From positions 186,001 to 250,000 of the forward strand of contig NZ_LQPH01000066.1 in assembly GCF_002102255.1 (NCBI RefSeq): a stretch of DNA of 64,000 nucleotides, read 5' to 3'. The translations under genes and the position numbers were made by a program. Below the pieces are notes generated by a model, which had not been told where the DNA came from, made no database searches, and saw nothing but the letters and a program-made list of their open reading frames with translations. This document shows, in pieces, positions 38,583 through 48,402 of the stretch (position 1 is its first letter; the number at the start of each line of letters is the position of its first letter). This DNA is from Mycobacterium nebraskense. GTDB lineage: Bacteria > Actinomycetota > Actinomycetes > Mycobacteriales > Mycobacteriaceae.

Positions 38583-39059
38583 TCATCGCGTGTCTCGGTA
38601 ATCGGATTCGAAGTGCCTCCGAATGCCGGCCAGCATCTCGACGTGCGCCTTGACGGCTTCACGCGTCGTCATCGGGGCCAGCAGCCGGGGCGCAGCTATC
38701 CGGATTCGCTCGGTCACGCGCGTGCCCGCCGCGATCGGCTCGAAGCGCACCGTTCCGCGCAGGTGCACCCCCGGGGACTGGTCGGCCTCGGTCAGCACGT
38801 CGCCTGCCGCCGGCACCCGCAGCCGCGCGCGGTAGGTGATCTTCATCGTGAACGGCCCCAAGGGGATCCGGTCCCGCACCCGATAACTGTGGAGGTAACC
38901 GTCCGGGGTTTCATTGCGCGACAACGTCTCCACGGACACGATGAGCGGGTGGACGAGCTTGATGTTGTCCAGGTCCACGTAGAAATCGCGGACCTGGTCC
39001 GGGGGTGCCGGCACCTCCTCCGTCAGCGTGTGCTCGGCGTGGGCGACCCACCAGCTCAT
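38583..39059 (-). CDS. SRPBCC (polyketide cyclase/START-like) protein
   Basis: A 158-residue single-domain protein. The helix-grip pattern is seen in the opening VAHAEHTLTEEVPAPPDQVR, a middle of alternating strands (SYRVRDRIPLGPFTMKITY) and a long C-terminal helix. Such proteins bind hydrophobic ligands; nothing identifies this one. Its ATG overlaps the rhomboid stop (ATGA), so it is co-translated with that protease. Confidence 0.8.
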   Translation of the reverse strand: MSWWVAHAEHTLTEEVPAPPDQVRDFYVDLDNIKLVHPLIVSVETLSRNETPDGYLHSYRVRDRIPLGPFTMKITYRARLRVPAAGDVLTEADQSPGVHLRGTVRFEPIAAGTRVTERIRIAAPRLLAPMTTREAVKAHVEMLAGIRRHFESDYRDTR

Positions 39060-39922
39060 GCCGAGAACTCCGCGAGCAGCTGCGCCGTGCGCCACCAGAT
39101 CAGCACGGCGAACACCGCCAGCACGATGATCGTCACCGCGGCCTGAATCATGTTGCGGCGCTGCCTTGGCGGGTAAACGTAGGCCGCGGCGACCAGCCCG
39201 CCCGTGACAAGCCCGCCCACATGCGCCTGCCAACTGATGCGCTGCGAACTAAACAGCGGGACAAGGAAAGTGAAGACCAGGTTGATCGCGATCACCACCA
39301 CGACCCAGCGGACGTCCACTGCCAGCCGCTTGCCCACCACGAAGGTGGCACCGAACAGGCCGAAGATCGCACCCGAAGCGCCCGCCGTCGCCGTGTCGAG
39401 CGGCGAGATCAGGTAGACCAGCACCGAACCGCCCAACCCGCTCAGCGCATATAGCCCGCCGAAACGAATTCGGCCCAACCAGATTTCGAGTGGCGGACCC
39501 ACCACGTACAACGCCCACATGTTGAACAGCAGGTGCGTCGCCCCGTAGTGCAAGAACGCCGACGTCACCAAGCGGTAGACCTGACCGTCGGCGACCGCCG
39601 GCGGCCACAGCGCGAGCTGCTTCTCCAGATTCCCCGACGCCATCTGCAGCACGAACGCCAGCACGTTGATCGCGATCAGGGCGTACGTCAGCACAGGCGT
39701 GGCCGACCGCTGCCGCCCGCCGAAGCGGGTTCGCGGCTGCCGGATGGTCCGGGCGCCCGCCCGGACGCACTCCACGCACTGTTGACCCACGGCGGCGTTC
39801 CGCATGCAATCCCCGCAGATGTAGCGCTCACAACGGTTGCAGCGGACATACGTCGGGCGGCCCGGGTGCCGATAGCAAGTCGGAACCGCGGGCGGGGAAT
39901 CCGGTGCGCTGGGTGCGCTCAT
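39056..39922 (-). CDS. Rhomboid-family intramembrane serine protease (Rv0110-like)
   Basis: A 288-residue membrane protease. The N-terminus carries a zinc-binding B-box-like segment with paired cysteines (CYRHPGRPTYVRCNRCERYI, then CGDCM and CVEC), followed by six helices. The serine is in GASGAIFGLFG and the histidine in AHVGGLVTGG, giving the Ser-His dyad; HLLFNMWALY is the L1/helix 2 signature. It corresponds in type and position to Rv0110. The ATG at 39922 (MSAPSAPDSPP) is preferred over a longer frame with no ribosome site. The substrate is unknown. Confidence 0.9.
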   Translation of the reverse strand: MSAPSAPDSPPAVPTCYRHPGRPTYVRCNRCERYICGDCMRNAAVGQQCVECVRAGARTIRQPRTRFGGRQRSATPVLTYALIAINVLAFVLQMASGNLEKQLALWPPAVADGQVYRLVTSAFLHYGATHLLFNMWALYVVGPPLEIWLGRIRFGGLYALSGLGGSVLVYLISPLDTATAGASGAIFGLFGATFVVGKRLAVDVRWVVVVIAINLVFTFLVPLFSSQRISWQAHVGGLVTGGLVAAAYVYPPRQRRNMIQAAVTIIVLAVFAVLIWWRTAQLLAEFSA

Positions 39923-40022
39923 CGCCCTATTCTTGCCCGCATCGCCGGGCCGGGCGCAGCGCTTGAGCAAACCTGTTTTCTGGCCCACGCTGTTCGCCTA
40001 CTGTGTTGTGCGTGGAGGCGAC

Positions 40023-40385
40023 GTGACCGAGGTGGGAGTGGTCGAGCGCTACCTGGAGTGCCTGGCCGCACACGACTGGGACGGTCTTGCCGCGACGATC
40101 GCCGACGACGGGTTGATCCGCGAGGGCCCGTTCTGCGATGTCGTCGAGGGCAAGCAGCACTACGTCGCCTACCTGCGCAAGGTCCTCACCAACTTGGCGG
40201 GTCATCGGTTGGAGGTGCAACGGGTTTCGCACGTGAACGCCCGCCTGTCCTACGTGGAGTTGACCGAGGCGTTCGAGATCGACGGGGCCACCAAGGTGTG
40301 GCCCGAATGCATCCTGTTCGAGCGGAGCGACGACGGGCGGATCTCTCACGTCAGCGTGTTCTTCAAGCAGCCCGGAGCGCAGTGA
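40023..40385 (+). CDS. SnoaL/NTF2-like protein
   Basis: A 120-residue cone-fold protein (VERYLECLAAHDWDGLAATI, EGPFCDVVEGKQHYVAYLRK). These are small ligand-binding or isomerase proteins; no catalytic residue can be assigned here. The GTG at 40023 has GGAGG five bases upstream; longer starts in the same frame lack a site. It is divergent from the rhomboid operon. Confidence 0.75.
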   Translation: MTEVGVVERYLECLAAHDWDGLAATIADDGLIREGPFCDVVEGKQHYVAYLRKVLTNLAGHRLEVQRVSHVNARLSYVELTEAFEIDGATKVWPECILFERSDDGRISHVSVFFKQPGAQ

Positions 40386-40445
40386 ACCGCCGGGGTGGCC
40401 CGGAAAGTATTCCCTCACTCGCGAAATTGACCTAGCGTGTGATGC

Positions 40446-40670
40446 GTGGAATCAAACGGAACCCCGGAATTGGTGCCCGTCGAAACATTGCAGTCAGGTG
40501 ATCCCATCATGGATTGCGGCCAGCGGTACATAGTTCTCGAATCGAAGGCCGTCGGCGACAGCTGCGTGGTCCTCGAGCTCGAGTCCAGGGTGGACCACCA
40601 GCTGCAGGTCATCGAGAAGTCTTTCCCGACCGGGTACCACGTCAACAGGGCGAACCACCGAATTTTATAG
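40446..40670 (+). CDS. Small hypothetical protein, 74 residues
   Basis: Not recognised. The frame (MESNGTPELVPVETLQSGDP) encodes a soluble, acidic, mostly beta-strand-like chain with SKAVGDSCVVLELESRV in the middle. The GTG at 40446 lacks a strong ribosome site. It is supported mainly by the protein-like composition and by filling the space between two confident genes. Confidence 0.5.
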   Translation: MESNGTPELVPVETLQSGDPIMDCGQRYIVLESKAVGDSCVVLELESRVDHQLQVIEKSFPTGYHVNRANHRIL

Positions 40671-40770
40671 CCCGAATTTACTCCGCCGAATATTGCGCGC
40701 GTAGCCGTTGGACGGCTACCGCGCATTTGTGTTATTCGGGGGCTGAAACGCCAAATGCGATCGGCCGGAG

Positions 40771-41508
40771 TCAGTCGCCGCGCGGCGGGCGTGGGTCGTT
40801 GGGGTCGCCCGGCTCGGGCTCACCGAACCAACGCGACGGCGCGCGCTCGCCGTATGCGTCGTGCCATTCCCACCACTCGTACGGCGCGGTTTGCGGGTAC
40901 CCGTCCGGCGAGTCCTCCCAGTTTTCCTTGCGCCCGAGTGCGGTCATGTCGAGGTAGCTCCAGGTGTTGCCCAGCGCCTCGTCGCCGCGGTTGTTGATGA
41001 AGTAGGTCCGGAACACGCGGTCACCGTCATGGATGAACGCGTTCGTGCCGTGCCATTGGTCCACGCCGAAGTCGGCATCGAATCCGTCGGTGATCGTGTA
41101 CCACGGCATCTGCCACCCCATCCGCGCCTTCAGCCGCGCGATGTCGGGCTGGGGCGCGCGCGAGGCGAACACCAGAGTCGTATCGCGAGCATTCAGATGG
41201 GCGAGGTGCCCCACGTGGTCGGCGATCATCGAGCAGCCGCGGCAGGCATGGTCGGGCCAGCCGTCGACGCCCGGCTCGAAGAAGGCGCGGTACACGATCA
41301 GCTGACGCCGGCCCCCGAAAAGCCCCAGCAGGCTCATCCTGCCCTCGGGGCCCTCGAACGCGTATTCCGTGTCGACGGCCAGCCAGGGCATCCGCCGACG
41401 CGCTGCCGCCAAGGCGTCGTGCGCTCGCATCACTTCCTTCTCTTTCACCAACAGCTGTTCACGCGCGGCCGCCCAGTCCCGTGCCGACACGATGGGGGGA
41501 GTGTTCAT
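40771..41508 (-). CDS. DUF899 thioredoxin-like protein
   Basis: A 245-residue protein of DUF899, a thioredoxin-fold family with unknown function. Typical segments are FEGPEGRMSLLGLFGGRRQL and HACRGCSMIADHVGHL, the latter with a CRGC pair where thioredoxins have CxxC. The ATG at 41508 has GGAGG. It follows an SDR on the same strand by 30 bases, opposite an ECF sigma gene, so both are candidate targets of that sigma factor. Confidence 0.85.
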   Translation of the reverse strand: MNTPPIVSARDWAAAREQLLVKEKEVMRAHDALAAARRRMPWLAVDTEYAFEGPEGRMSLLGLFGGRRQLIVYRAFFEPGVDGWPDHACRGCSMIADHVGHLAHLNARDTTLVFASRAPQPDIARLKARMGWQMPWYTITDGFDADFGVDQWHGTNAFIHDGDRVFRTYFINNRGDEALGNTWSYLDMTALGRKENWEDSPDGYPQTAPYEWWEWHDAYGERAPSRWFGEPEPGDPNDPRPPRGD

Positions 41509-41538
41509 GACGTTGTCCTCCTTGCGTTTTCGGCGGCC

Positions 41539-42300
41539 TCAGGCCACCGCTGACAGACCCGTCGACGTGAGCAGATATGCGTCTCCGCTCCCGCTGTCAC
41601 CGCCGGCGATCTCCAGGACCGACCGGCCCACCTGCTCCGCGCTGAGCGCGGGCCCACCGGCCCGCACGAACGCCTCGACGTCGACCCCTTGCCGTTCGGC
41701 GTACGCCGCGACGGCTTTGGCTCCGAGGTCGGTGGCCGGCGTCAACCGCGGCAGGACAGACACGAAGCGAATCCCCGATCCGGACCGCTGCGACTCGATG
41801 GCGGCATAGCTGGCGATGAACCTCACCGCCGCCTTCGCGCCGGCATAGCCCCCACTCAGCGGTGATCCGGCCAGGGCGGCGCCGCTGGACATGACGATCA
41901 CCGAGCTGCCCGGCGCCAACGGACGTCGCAGTGCGTAGCGGGTCCAGTGAAACGCTTGTGCGACATCCACATTCCAGTTCTGACTGAAACTGTCCCAGCT
42001 CTGATCCTGTAGCGCGCTCATGTGGGGCGCCGCCCCCGCGCTCAACACGAGTGTGTGCGGCCGGTATTCGTCGATGAGCCGCTGTGCCGTCGCGGGATCG
42101 GCCGCGTCGGCGGCCACCGGCATGAAGCCACCGCCCAGCTCGTCGCGCACCTCCTCGAGACCGGATCGGGTGCGCGCGACCCCGACCACGTCGGCGCCGG
42201 CCTCCACCAAGGCGGCGGCGATGGCACGGCCGAATCCCCGGCTCGCCCCGGTCACGATCGCCGTGGTGCCGGCCAGGCCATGAATTGTCACGGGCTCCAT
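41539..42300 (-). CDS. Short-chain dehydrogenase/reductase
   Basis: A 253-residue SDR: TGASRGFG cofactor site, serine in VMSSGAA, YAGAKAA for the Tyr/Lys pair. The usual NNAG is replaced by LSAGAA. The ATG at 42300 has GAGG six bases upstream; ATGs at 42318 and 42336 are alternatives. It is divergent from the ECF sigma gene across an inverted repeat and upstream of the DUF899 gene. Confidence 0.82.
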   Translation of the reverse strand: MEPVTIHGLAGTTAIVTGASRGFGRAIAAALVEAGADVVGVARTRSGLEEVRDELGGGFMPVAADAADPATAQRLIDEYRPHTLVLSAGAAPHMSALQDQSWDSFSQNWNVDVAQAFHWTRYALRRPLAPGSSVIVMSSGAALAGSPLSGGYAGAKAAVRFIASYAAIESQRSGSGIRFVSVLPRLTPATDLGAKAVAAYAERQGVDVEAFVRAGGPALSAEQVGRSVLEIAGGDSGSGDAYLLTSTGLSAVA

Positions 42301-42357
42301 GTTCGTCCTCGCTCTCATTGAATGTGCCTTCACCAATTGAGATGCGGCGCGGCGCGC

Positions 42358-42386
42358 GAATTCATCGCCGGCGGACCGATGAATTT
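42358..42386. promoter_or_regulatory. Inverted repeat between SDR and ECF sigma genes
   Basis: Arms GAATTCATCG (42358-42367) and CGATGAATTT (42377-42386) are complementary at nine of ten positions around a 9-base spacer. It sits in the 146-bp divergent gap and may be a regulator site. Confidence 0.5.
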
Positions 42387-42446
42387 CCGCGGCCCGCTGT
42401 CTCTGTACTGGAGTAGCGTTCGGTCGCAGCCGAGACAGGAGAAGCC

Positions 42447-43403
42447 ATGCCGGCGAAAGAGGATTTCATCGCGCAGGCAGCGCCGTTTCGCGCGGAGTTG
42501 ATCGCGCACTGTTACCGCATGCTCGGGTCGGTGCACGACGCCGAAGACCTCGTCCAGGAGACCTATCTCAACGGCTGGCGCGGCTACCAGGCGTTCGAGG
42601 AACGCGCGGCGTTGCGAACGTGGCTGTATCGGATCGCCACGACCGCCTGCCTGCGGGCATTGCAGAACCGCGCCCGCCGAGTGCTGCCGGCCGGGCTGGG
42701 CGACGGATCGATCGACCCGGACGCCAGCCTCGACGCGACCGCCGGCGCGCACGAGTGGCTGGAGCCCATCCCCGACTCGCTGATGTTCGCGACACCGGAG
42801 GACAACGTCACCGCGCGGCAAAGCGTGCGGCTGGCCGTGATGACGGCCCTGCAGGAGCTTCCCGCCCGCCAGCGGGCGGTACTCATCCTGCGCGACGTTG
42901 TGCAGTTCAGTGCCGCCGAGGTCGCCGAGCTGCTCGAAACGACACCGGCCGCGGTCAACAGCTCACTGCAGCGGGCGCGGGTCCGCCTCGCCGAGCTTTC
43001 CCCGGCGGAGGAAAGCCTGTCCGAACCCGACGATGCCGAGCGCCGCGCCTTGCTCGACCGCTATTGCGCGGCATTCGAAAACGCGGACATGGCCGCCCTC
43101 ACCGCGCTGCTGCAAGCGGATGTGAAACTCGAAATGCCGCCTCTCCCTGTCTGGTTCACCGGCCGCGACCCGGTGCTGCGGTTCCTCGCCGCGCGTGCCT
43201 TCGCCAAGGCCGGTGACATCGCGATGATCCCGACGGCCGCAAACGCGCAGCCCGCGGTCGCCGAGTACCGCCGCGGCGCCGACGGGGTGATGCGGGCCCA
43301 TTCCATCCACGTCCTCACGGCGGGCGCCACCGGGATCGCCACCATCACCATCTTCCTGGACCCCGGCCTGTTCAGCAGGTTCGGTTTTCCGTCCAGCCGG
43401 TAG
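42447..43403 (+). CDS. ECF sigma factor with C-terminal SnoaL-like domain (SigG-like)
   Basis: A 318-residue extracytoplasmic-function sigma factor. Region 2 is at about 10-80 (AEDLVQETYLNGWRGY), region 4 at about 125-190 (LPARQRAVLILRDVVQFSAAEVAELL), and a SnoaL-like domain covers about 205-315. Sigma factors of this build (SigG/SigJ groups) usually lack a separate anti-sigma factor and are thought to be controlled by the fused domain. No anti-sigma gene is adjacent, in line with that. Its likely targets include the divergent SDR-DUF899 pair. Confidence 0.88.
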   Translation: MPAKEDFIAQAAPFRAELIAHCYRMLGSVHDAEDLVQETYLNGWRGYQAFEERAALRTWLYRIATTACLRALQNRARRVLPAGLGDGSIDPDASLDATAGAHEWLEPIPDSLMFATPEDNVTARQSVRLAVMTALQELPARQRAVLILRDVVQFSAAEVAELLETTPAAVNSSLQRARVRLAELSPAEESLSEPDDAERRALLDRYCAAFENADMAALTALLQADVKLEMPPLPVWFTGRDPVLRFLAARAFAKAGDIAMIPTAANAQPAVAEYRRGADGVMRAHSIHVLTAGATGIATITIFLDPGLFSRFGFPSSR

Positions 43404-43483
43404 CCTGTCTACAAGGGAAGCGACTGCGCCGCCGGTCACCGAAGGAAGACCCGACACATCGGAATCATCGGTGCCGTCGCACG

Positions 43484-43505
43484 GTCCACAGTTTCATGTG
43501 TGGAC
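43484..43505. promoter_or_regulatory. Inverted repeat upstream of ctpI
   Basis: GTCCACA and TGTGGAC arms (7 bp, perfect) flank 8 bases, ending 57 bases before the ctpI start. It could be an operator or a leader hairpin; no regulator can be assigned. Confidence 0.4.
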
Positions 43506-43562
43506 AGGTCCCCAGCCCCCCAGGATCATTAGGCGCGGTAGACGTAATTGAAGGGTGACTGA

Positions 43563-46500
43563 GTGAGGATTCCGGGCGTTGCCAGCGTCGTCGCCGGCAT
43601 GACCGACGGAGCCGCGCAAGTGGTGCGAGCCGGTGTGTCCACCGTCGCCGGGGCCGCGGGCACCCTGCAGTCGTTGACCAGCCCGGTCGCCGAGCTGGCG
43701 GTCCCGGTCGTGCAGTCGATGGCCCAAACGACGGGCCGTGCCATCGGATTGACCAGTTCCGCCAACGGTTCCGGGCCCAGCGTCACGCCGCCGGTTCGGT
43801 GGCAGAGCGGGCGGCGTGTGCATCTGGACCTGGATCCGTTGCTGCCGTTCCCGGCTTGGCACGACCACGCGCCGGCGGTGGAGGAGCCGGTTCGCCGGAT
43901 TCCGGGAGTGGCGGCGGCCCACGTCGAGGGCGCCCTCGGCCGGTTGGTGATCGAATTCGCAAGCGAAGCCGACGGAGACGCCGTGCTGGACCGCGTCCGG
44001 GCAACGGTCTGCGGCGTGGCGGCGGACTTGACTCTGGTCGCGCCCAGGGAGGCGTCCCGGACCGCGCCGTTCGCCGACCCCGGAAACCCGTTGGCGATCC
44101 TGGTCCCGTTCAGCGCCGCGGCGATGGACGTGGCGGCGATCGGCGCCGCGGTGACCGGCTGGTTGGGCCGGCTCCCCGTGGCGCCACGAAGCGCACGCGC
44201 CGCGGCCGCTCTGCTGAATCACCAGCCGCGGGTGGTTGCCGTGCTGGAGTCGCGGCTGGGTCGCGTCGGCACCGACATCGCCCTGAGCGCGTCGACCGCA
44301 CTGGCCAACGGGCTGACGCAGGCGGTCGGCACGCCGCTGCTCGATCTGGCGCAACGAAGCCTGCAAGTCTCCGAGGCCGCCGCGCACCGTCAGCGATGGC
44401 GCGACCGCGAACCCGAGCTGGCCTCGCCTACGCGGCCGCAGGCCCCGGTGGTTCCGGTCATTTCGTCGGCCGGTCCCAAATCGCAAGCGCCACGACATAA
44501 TTGGGCGGCCGCCGCCGCGGGAGAGGCTTCCCACGTCGTGGTGGGCGGGGCCATTGACGCCGCCATCGACACCGCGAAGGGATCGATGGCCGGGCCGGTG
44601 GAGGAGTACGCCGACCAGGCCGCCAACGCCTCGCTGATAGCCGCGGCCGGTGCGCTGCTGGCCGGCGGCGGCACCGAGGATGCGGCCGGCGCGCTGCTGG
44701 CAGGTGTGCCCAGGGCGGCGCACGTGGGCCGGCAGACGTTCGCGGCCGTGCTGGGCCGCGGACTCGCCAACGCCGGACAGCTGATTCTCGACCCGGGCGC
44801 CTTACGGCGGCTGGACAGGGTCAAGGTGGTCGTCATCGACGGGGCCGCACTGCGCGGCGACAACCGCGCCGTGCTGCAGGCGCGAGGAGACATACCCGGG
44901 TGGGACGAGGACCGCGTCTACGAGGTCGCCGACGCGCTGCTGCACGGTGAGGAAGCGCCCGAACCGGACCCGGACGAGTTGCCGGCCACCGGCGCCCGCC
45001 TGCGGTGGGTCCGGGTGCAAGGGTCGTCGGCGACGCCGGCGCAGGGTCTTGAACATGCCGATCTCGTGGTCGACGGCGAGCGCGTGGGCAGCGTCGACGT
45101 CGGCTGGGAGGTCGACCCTTTCGCCATCCCGCTGCTGCAGATCGCGCACCGGACCGGCGCCCGGGTGGTGTTGCGGCACGTCGCCGGCACCGAGGACCTG
45201 GCCGCCAGCGTCGCCGTCAGCCACCCGCCGGGCACGCCGCTGCTGCAGTTGGTGCGCGACCTGCGCACGGATCGCGGGCCGGTGTTGCTCATCACCGCGC
45301 TACACCGCGACTTCGCGTCGACCGACACGTTGGCCGCGTTGGCCATCGCCGACGTCGGGGTGGCGCTGGACGACCCGCAGGCGGCGACGCCGTGGACGGC
45401 GGACATCATCACCGGCACGGATCTGGCCGAGGCGGTGCGCATCTTGTCGGCGCTGCCGGTGGCCCGGGAGGCGACGGAGTCGGCGGTGCGCCTGGCGAAG
45501 GGCGGTAGCACCCTGGCGGGGCTGTTGCTGGTCACCGGTGACCCGAGCACCCTGAGCCCGTTCGCCGTGCAGCGCTGGCTCAACCCAGTCAACGCCGCCG
45601 CCGCGGCCGCGCTCATGCAGGGCACCTTCGCGGCATCGAGGGTGCTTCGGCTGCCCGACCCGACACCCCAGCCGCTGACCGCCTGGCATGCCCTGGATCC
45701 GGAGATCGTCTATTCCCGGTTGGCCAGCCGCACCCGGCCGTTGGCCGTCGAGCCCGGCGTCGCGCCCTGGCGACAGCTCCTCGACGACTTATCCTACAAC
45801 CCGGTGGTCGCGCCGCTGCGCGGGCCGGCGAGCCGAGTGGGGCGGCTGCTGACCGCGACGCGGGCGGAGCTCGCCGATCCGCTGACACCCATCCTGGCCG
45901 TGGGAGCGGCCGCCTCGGCGATCGTCGGCAGCAGCGTCGACGCGCTGCTGGTGGCGGGCGTGATGACCGCCAACGCGGTCGCCGGTGGGGTGCAACGGTT
46001 GCGGGCCGAGGCCTCGGTCGCCGAGTTGTTCGCCGAGCAGGACCAGTACGCGCGCCGCGTGGTTCTCCCCGCGGTGGCCACGGCGCACCGCAGGCTGGAG
46101 ACGGCCCGCACCGCCGAACGGACGGTCTCGGTGAGCGCGAAATCGCTGCGCCCCGGCGACATCATCGACCTGGCCGCCCCGGAGGTCGTACCGGCGGACG
46201 CGCGCCTGCTGGTGGCCGAGGACCTCGAAGTCGACGAGTCCTTCCTCACCGGTGAGTCGCTGCCGGTGGACAAGCAGGTCGAGCCGGTGGCCGTCGCGGA
46301 CTCCGACCGCGCCAGCATGCTGTTCGAGGGCAGCACCATTGTCGCCGGGCACGCCCGGGCCATCGTCGTGGCGACCGGCGCGGGCACCGCCGCGCAGCGC
46401 GCGATTTCGGCGATCGCCGATGTCGAGTCGGCGGCCGGGGTGCAGGCCCGATTGCGCGAGTTGACCAGTAAGGTCCTGCCGCTGACGCTGGCCGGCGGCG

Positions 46501-48386
46501 CGGCGGTGACCGGTTTGGCCCTGCTGCATCAAGGGTCGTTGCGTCAGGCGGTCGCGGACGGGGTGGCCATCGCCGTGGCCGCCGTCCCCGAGGGCCTCCC
46601 CTTGGTGGCCACCCTGGCACAGCTGGCCGCCGCCCAGCGGTTGTCGCGGCGCGGAGTCCTGGTCCGCACGCCGCGGGCGGTCGAAGCGCTGGGCCGGGTC
46701 GAGACCGTGTGTTTCGACAAGACCGGCACGCTCACCGAAAACCGCCTGCGCGTCGTCCGCGGCGTCCCCCGCGGAGCCGGCACGGACGCTCCGTTCCCCG
46801 ACGTGACCGACCCGGCGTCCGCCGCGGTGGTGCGGGCCGCCGCGCGCAGCAGCACGCAGCCCCACAATGGGGGCGGCCACGCGCACGCGACCGACGAGGC
46901 GATCCTCACGGCGGCGAATTCGGTTGACGGCCAATGGGCCTCGGATTGGACCGTGCTGGCGGAAGTACCGTTCGAGTCCAGCCGTGGTTACTCCGCCGCG
47001 ATCGGCACGGCGGGCGGTGACGGCGGGCCGATGCTGATGGTGAAGGGCGCGCCGGAAGAAGTCCTGCCGCGCTGCCGCTTCGCCGATTCAGACGCCGAGC
47101 AGGACCATGCGGAGTCGTTGGTGGTGCGCCTGGCCGAGCAGGGGCTGCGGGTGCTGGCGGTGGCGCAGCGCCATTGGGAGCGTGGGACCAGCGAGGAGGC
47201 CACGGACGCCGACGCCGTCGACGCCGCCGCGCACGATCTCGAGTTGATCGGCTACGTCGGGCTGGCCGACACCGCGCGGCCGTCGGCGCGGCCGCTGATC
47301 GAGACGCTGGTGGAAGCCGGCCGGCGGGTGGTGCTGATCACCGGCGACCACCCGGTGACCGCGCGGGCGATCGCCCGGCAGCTGGGACTACCGGCGGACG
47401 CGCGTGAGATCACCGGCGCGGAACTCGCCGCCTTCAGCGAGGAGGACCGCGCCAAGGTCGCCGCCGACGTCCAGGTCTTCGCCCGCGTCAGCCCGGAGCA
47501 GAAGGTGCAGATCGTCGCGGCGCTACAGGCCAGCGGGCAGGCGGTCGCGATGGTCGGCGACGGGGCCAACGACGCGGCCGCCATCCGGATGGCCGACGTC
47601 GGCATCGGCGTGAGCGGTCGCGGCTCGTCCGCGGCACGCGGGGCGGCCGACATCGTGTTGACCGACAACGATCTGGGCGTGCTGCTCGACGCGCTGGTCG
47701 AGGGACGCGGGATGTGGGGCGGCGTGCGGGACGCGGTGAGCATCCTGGTCGGCGGCAACGTCGGCGAGGTGCTGTTCACCCTCATCGGCACCGCCCTGGG
47801 CACCGGCCGGGCGCCGGTGGGCACCCGTCAGCTGCTGCTGGTGAACCTGCTGACCGACATGTTCCCCGCACTTGCCGTCGCCGTCACCCGGAATTACCCC
47901 GAGCCGGAAGAGGCCGAGGACGGGGTCGACCGCGACGCCGAGGAGGTGCACCGGGCATTCCAGCTGGCGATGCTGTCCGGACCCTCGCCCTCCCTCGACG
48001 CGCCGCTGATGCGGCAGATCGTCACCCGAGGCGCCGTCACGGCCGCGGGTGCGACGGCGGCCTGGGCCATCGGTCGCTGGACGCCGGGCACCGAACGCCG
48101 CACGTCGACAATGGGACTCACCGCGCTGGTGACCACACAGCTCGCCCAGACCCTGCTGACGCGCCGCCACAGCCCACTGGTGCTGGGCACGGCGCTGGGC
48201 AGCGCGGGCGTGCTGGTCGCCATCGTCCAAACACCCGGCGTCAGCCACTTCTTCGGTTGCACGCCGCTGGGCCCGGTCGCCTGGAGCGGCGTCATCAGCG
48301 CCACCGCGGGCGCCACCGTCGTCTCGGTGCTGGCACCCAACTGGCTGGCCAAGCAGGCCGCCGCCCTGGAACCCAAGCAGGACTGA
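43563..48386 (+). CDS. ctpI: Giant P-type cation ATPase CtpI
   Basis: A 1607-residue P-type ATPase, close to the 1632 residues of M. tuberculosis CtpI. The first 700 or so residues are an unusual N-terminal part; then come the TGES actuator motif (T896), the phosphorylated D1052 in DKTGTLTEN, and GDGANDA with D1333. The helix 4 region reads AVAAVPEGLPLV, a PEGL motif as in Ca2+- and related type II pumps rather than the CPC of heavy-metal pumps. The ion is not known. The GTG at 43563 has a GAAGGG site. It has a very long, GC-rich frame with no interruption. Confidence 0.93.
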   Translation: MRIPGVASVVAGMTDGAAQVVRAGVSTVAGAAGTLQSLTSPVAELAVPVVQSMAQTTGRAIGLTSSANGSGPSVTPPVRWQSGRRVHLDLDPLLPFPAWHDHAPAVEEPVRRIPGVAAAHVEGALGRLVIEFASEADGDAVLDRVRATVCGVAADLTLVAPREASRTAPFADPGNPLAILVPFSAAAMDVAAIGAAVTGWLGRLPVAPRSARAAAALLNHQPRVVAVLESRLGRVGTDIALSASTALANGLTQAVGTPLLDLAQRSLQVSEAAAHRQRWRDREPELASPTRPQAPVVPVISSAGPKSQAPRHNWAAAAAGEASHVVVGGAIDAAIDTAKGSMAGPVEEYADQAANASLIAAAGALLAGGGTEDAAGALLAGVPRAAHVGRQTFAAVLGRGLANAGQLILDPGALRRLDRVKVVVIDGAALRGDNRAVLQARGDIPGWDEDRVYEVADALLHGEEAPEPDPDELPATGARLRWVRVQGSSATPAQGLEHADLVVDGERVGSVDVGWEVDPFAIPLLQIAHRTGARVVLRHVAGTEDLAASVAVSHPPGTPLLQLVRDLRTDRGPVLLITALHRDFASTDTLAALAIADVGVALDDPQAATPWTADIITGTDLAEAVRILSALPVAREATESAVRLAKGGSTLAGLLLVTGDPSTLSPFAVQRWLNPVNAAAAAALMQGTFAASRVLRLPDPTPQPLTAWHALDPEIVYSRLASRTRPLAVEPGVAPWRQLLDDLSYNPVVAPLRGPASRVGRLLTATRAELADPLTPILAVGAAASAIVGSSVDALLVAGVMTANAVAGGVQRLRAEASVAELFAEQDQYARRVVLPAVATAHRRLETARTAERTVSVSAKSLRPGDIIDLAAPEVVPADARLLVAEDLEVDESFLTGESLPVDKQVEPVAVADSDRASMLFEGSTIVAGHARAIVVATGAGTAAQRAISAIADVESAAGVQARLRELTSKVLPLTLAGGAAVTGLALLHQGSLRQAVADGVAIAVAAVPEGLPLVATLAQLAAAQRLSRRGVLVRTPRAVEALGRVETVCFDKTGTLTENRLRVVRGVPRGAGTDAPFPDVTDPASAAVVRAAARSSTQPHNGGGHAHATDEAILTAANSVDGQWASDWTVLAEVPFESSRGYSAAIGTAGGDGGPMLMVKGAPEEVLPRCRFADSDAEQDHAESLVVRLAEQGLRVLAVAQRHWERGTSEEATDADAVDAAAHDLELIGYVGLADTARPSARPLIETLVEAGRRVVLITGDHPVTARAIARQLGLPADAREITGAELAAFSEEDRAKVAADVQVFARVSPEQKVQIVAALQASGQAVAMVGDGANDAAAIRMADVGIGVSGRGSSAARGAADIVLTDNDLGVLLDALVEGRGMWGGVRDAVSILVGGNVGEVLFTLIGTALGTGRAPVGTRQLLLVNLLTDMFPALAVAVTRNYPEPEEAEDGVDRDAEEVHRAFQLAMLSGPSPSLDAPLMRQIVTRGAVTAAGATAAWAIGRWTPGTERRTSTMGLTALVTTQLAQTLLTRRHSPLVLGTALGSAGVLVAIVQTPGVSHFFGCTPLGPVAWSGVISATAGATVVSVLAPNWLAKQAAALEPKQD

Positions 48387-48402
48387 CGCTTTCCCCGCGC
48401 GC

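Noticed and set aside
43404..43562. Leader of ctpI as a cobalamin or other riboswitch
   Set aside because: GGGAAGC and CCGCCGG fragments look suggestive, but the conserved order of known classes is missing; only a 7-bp hairpin remains.
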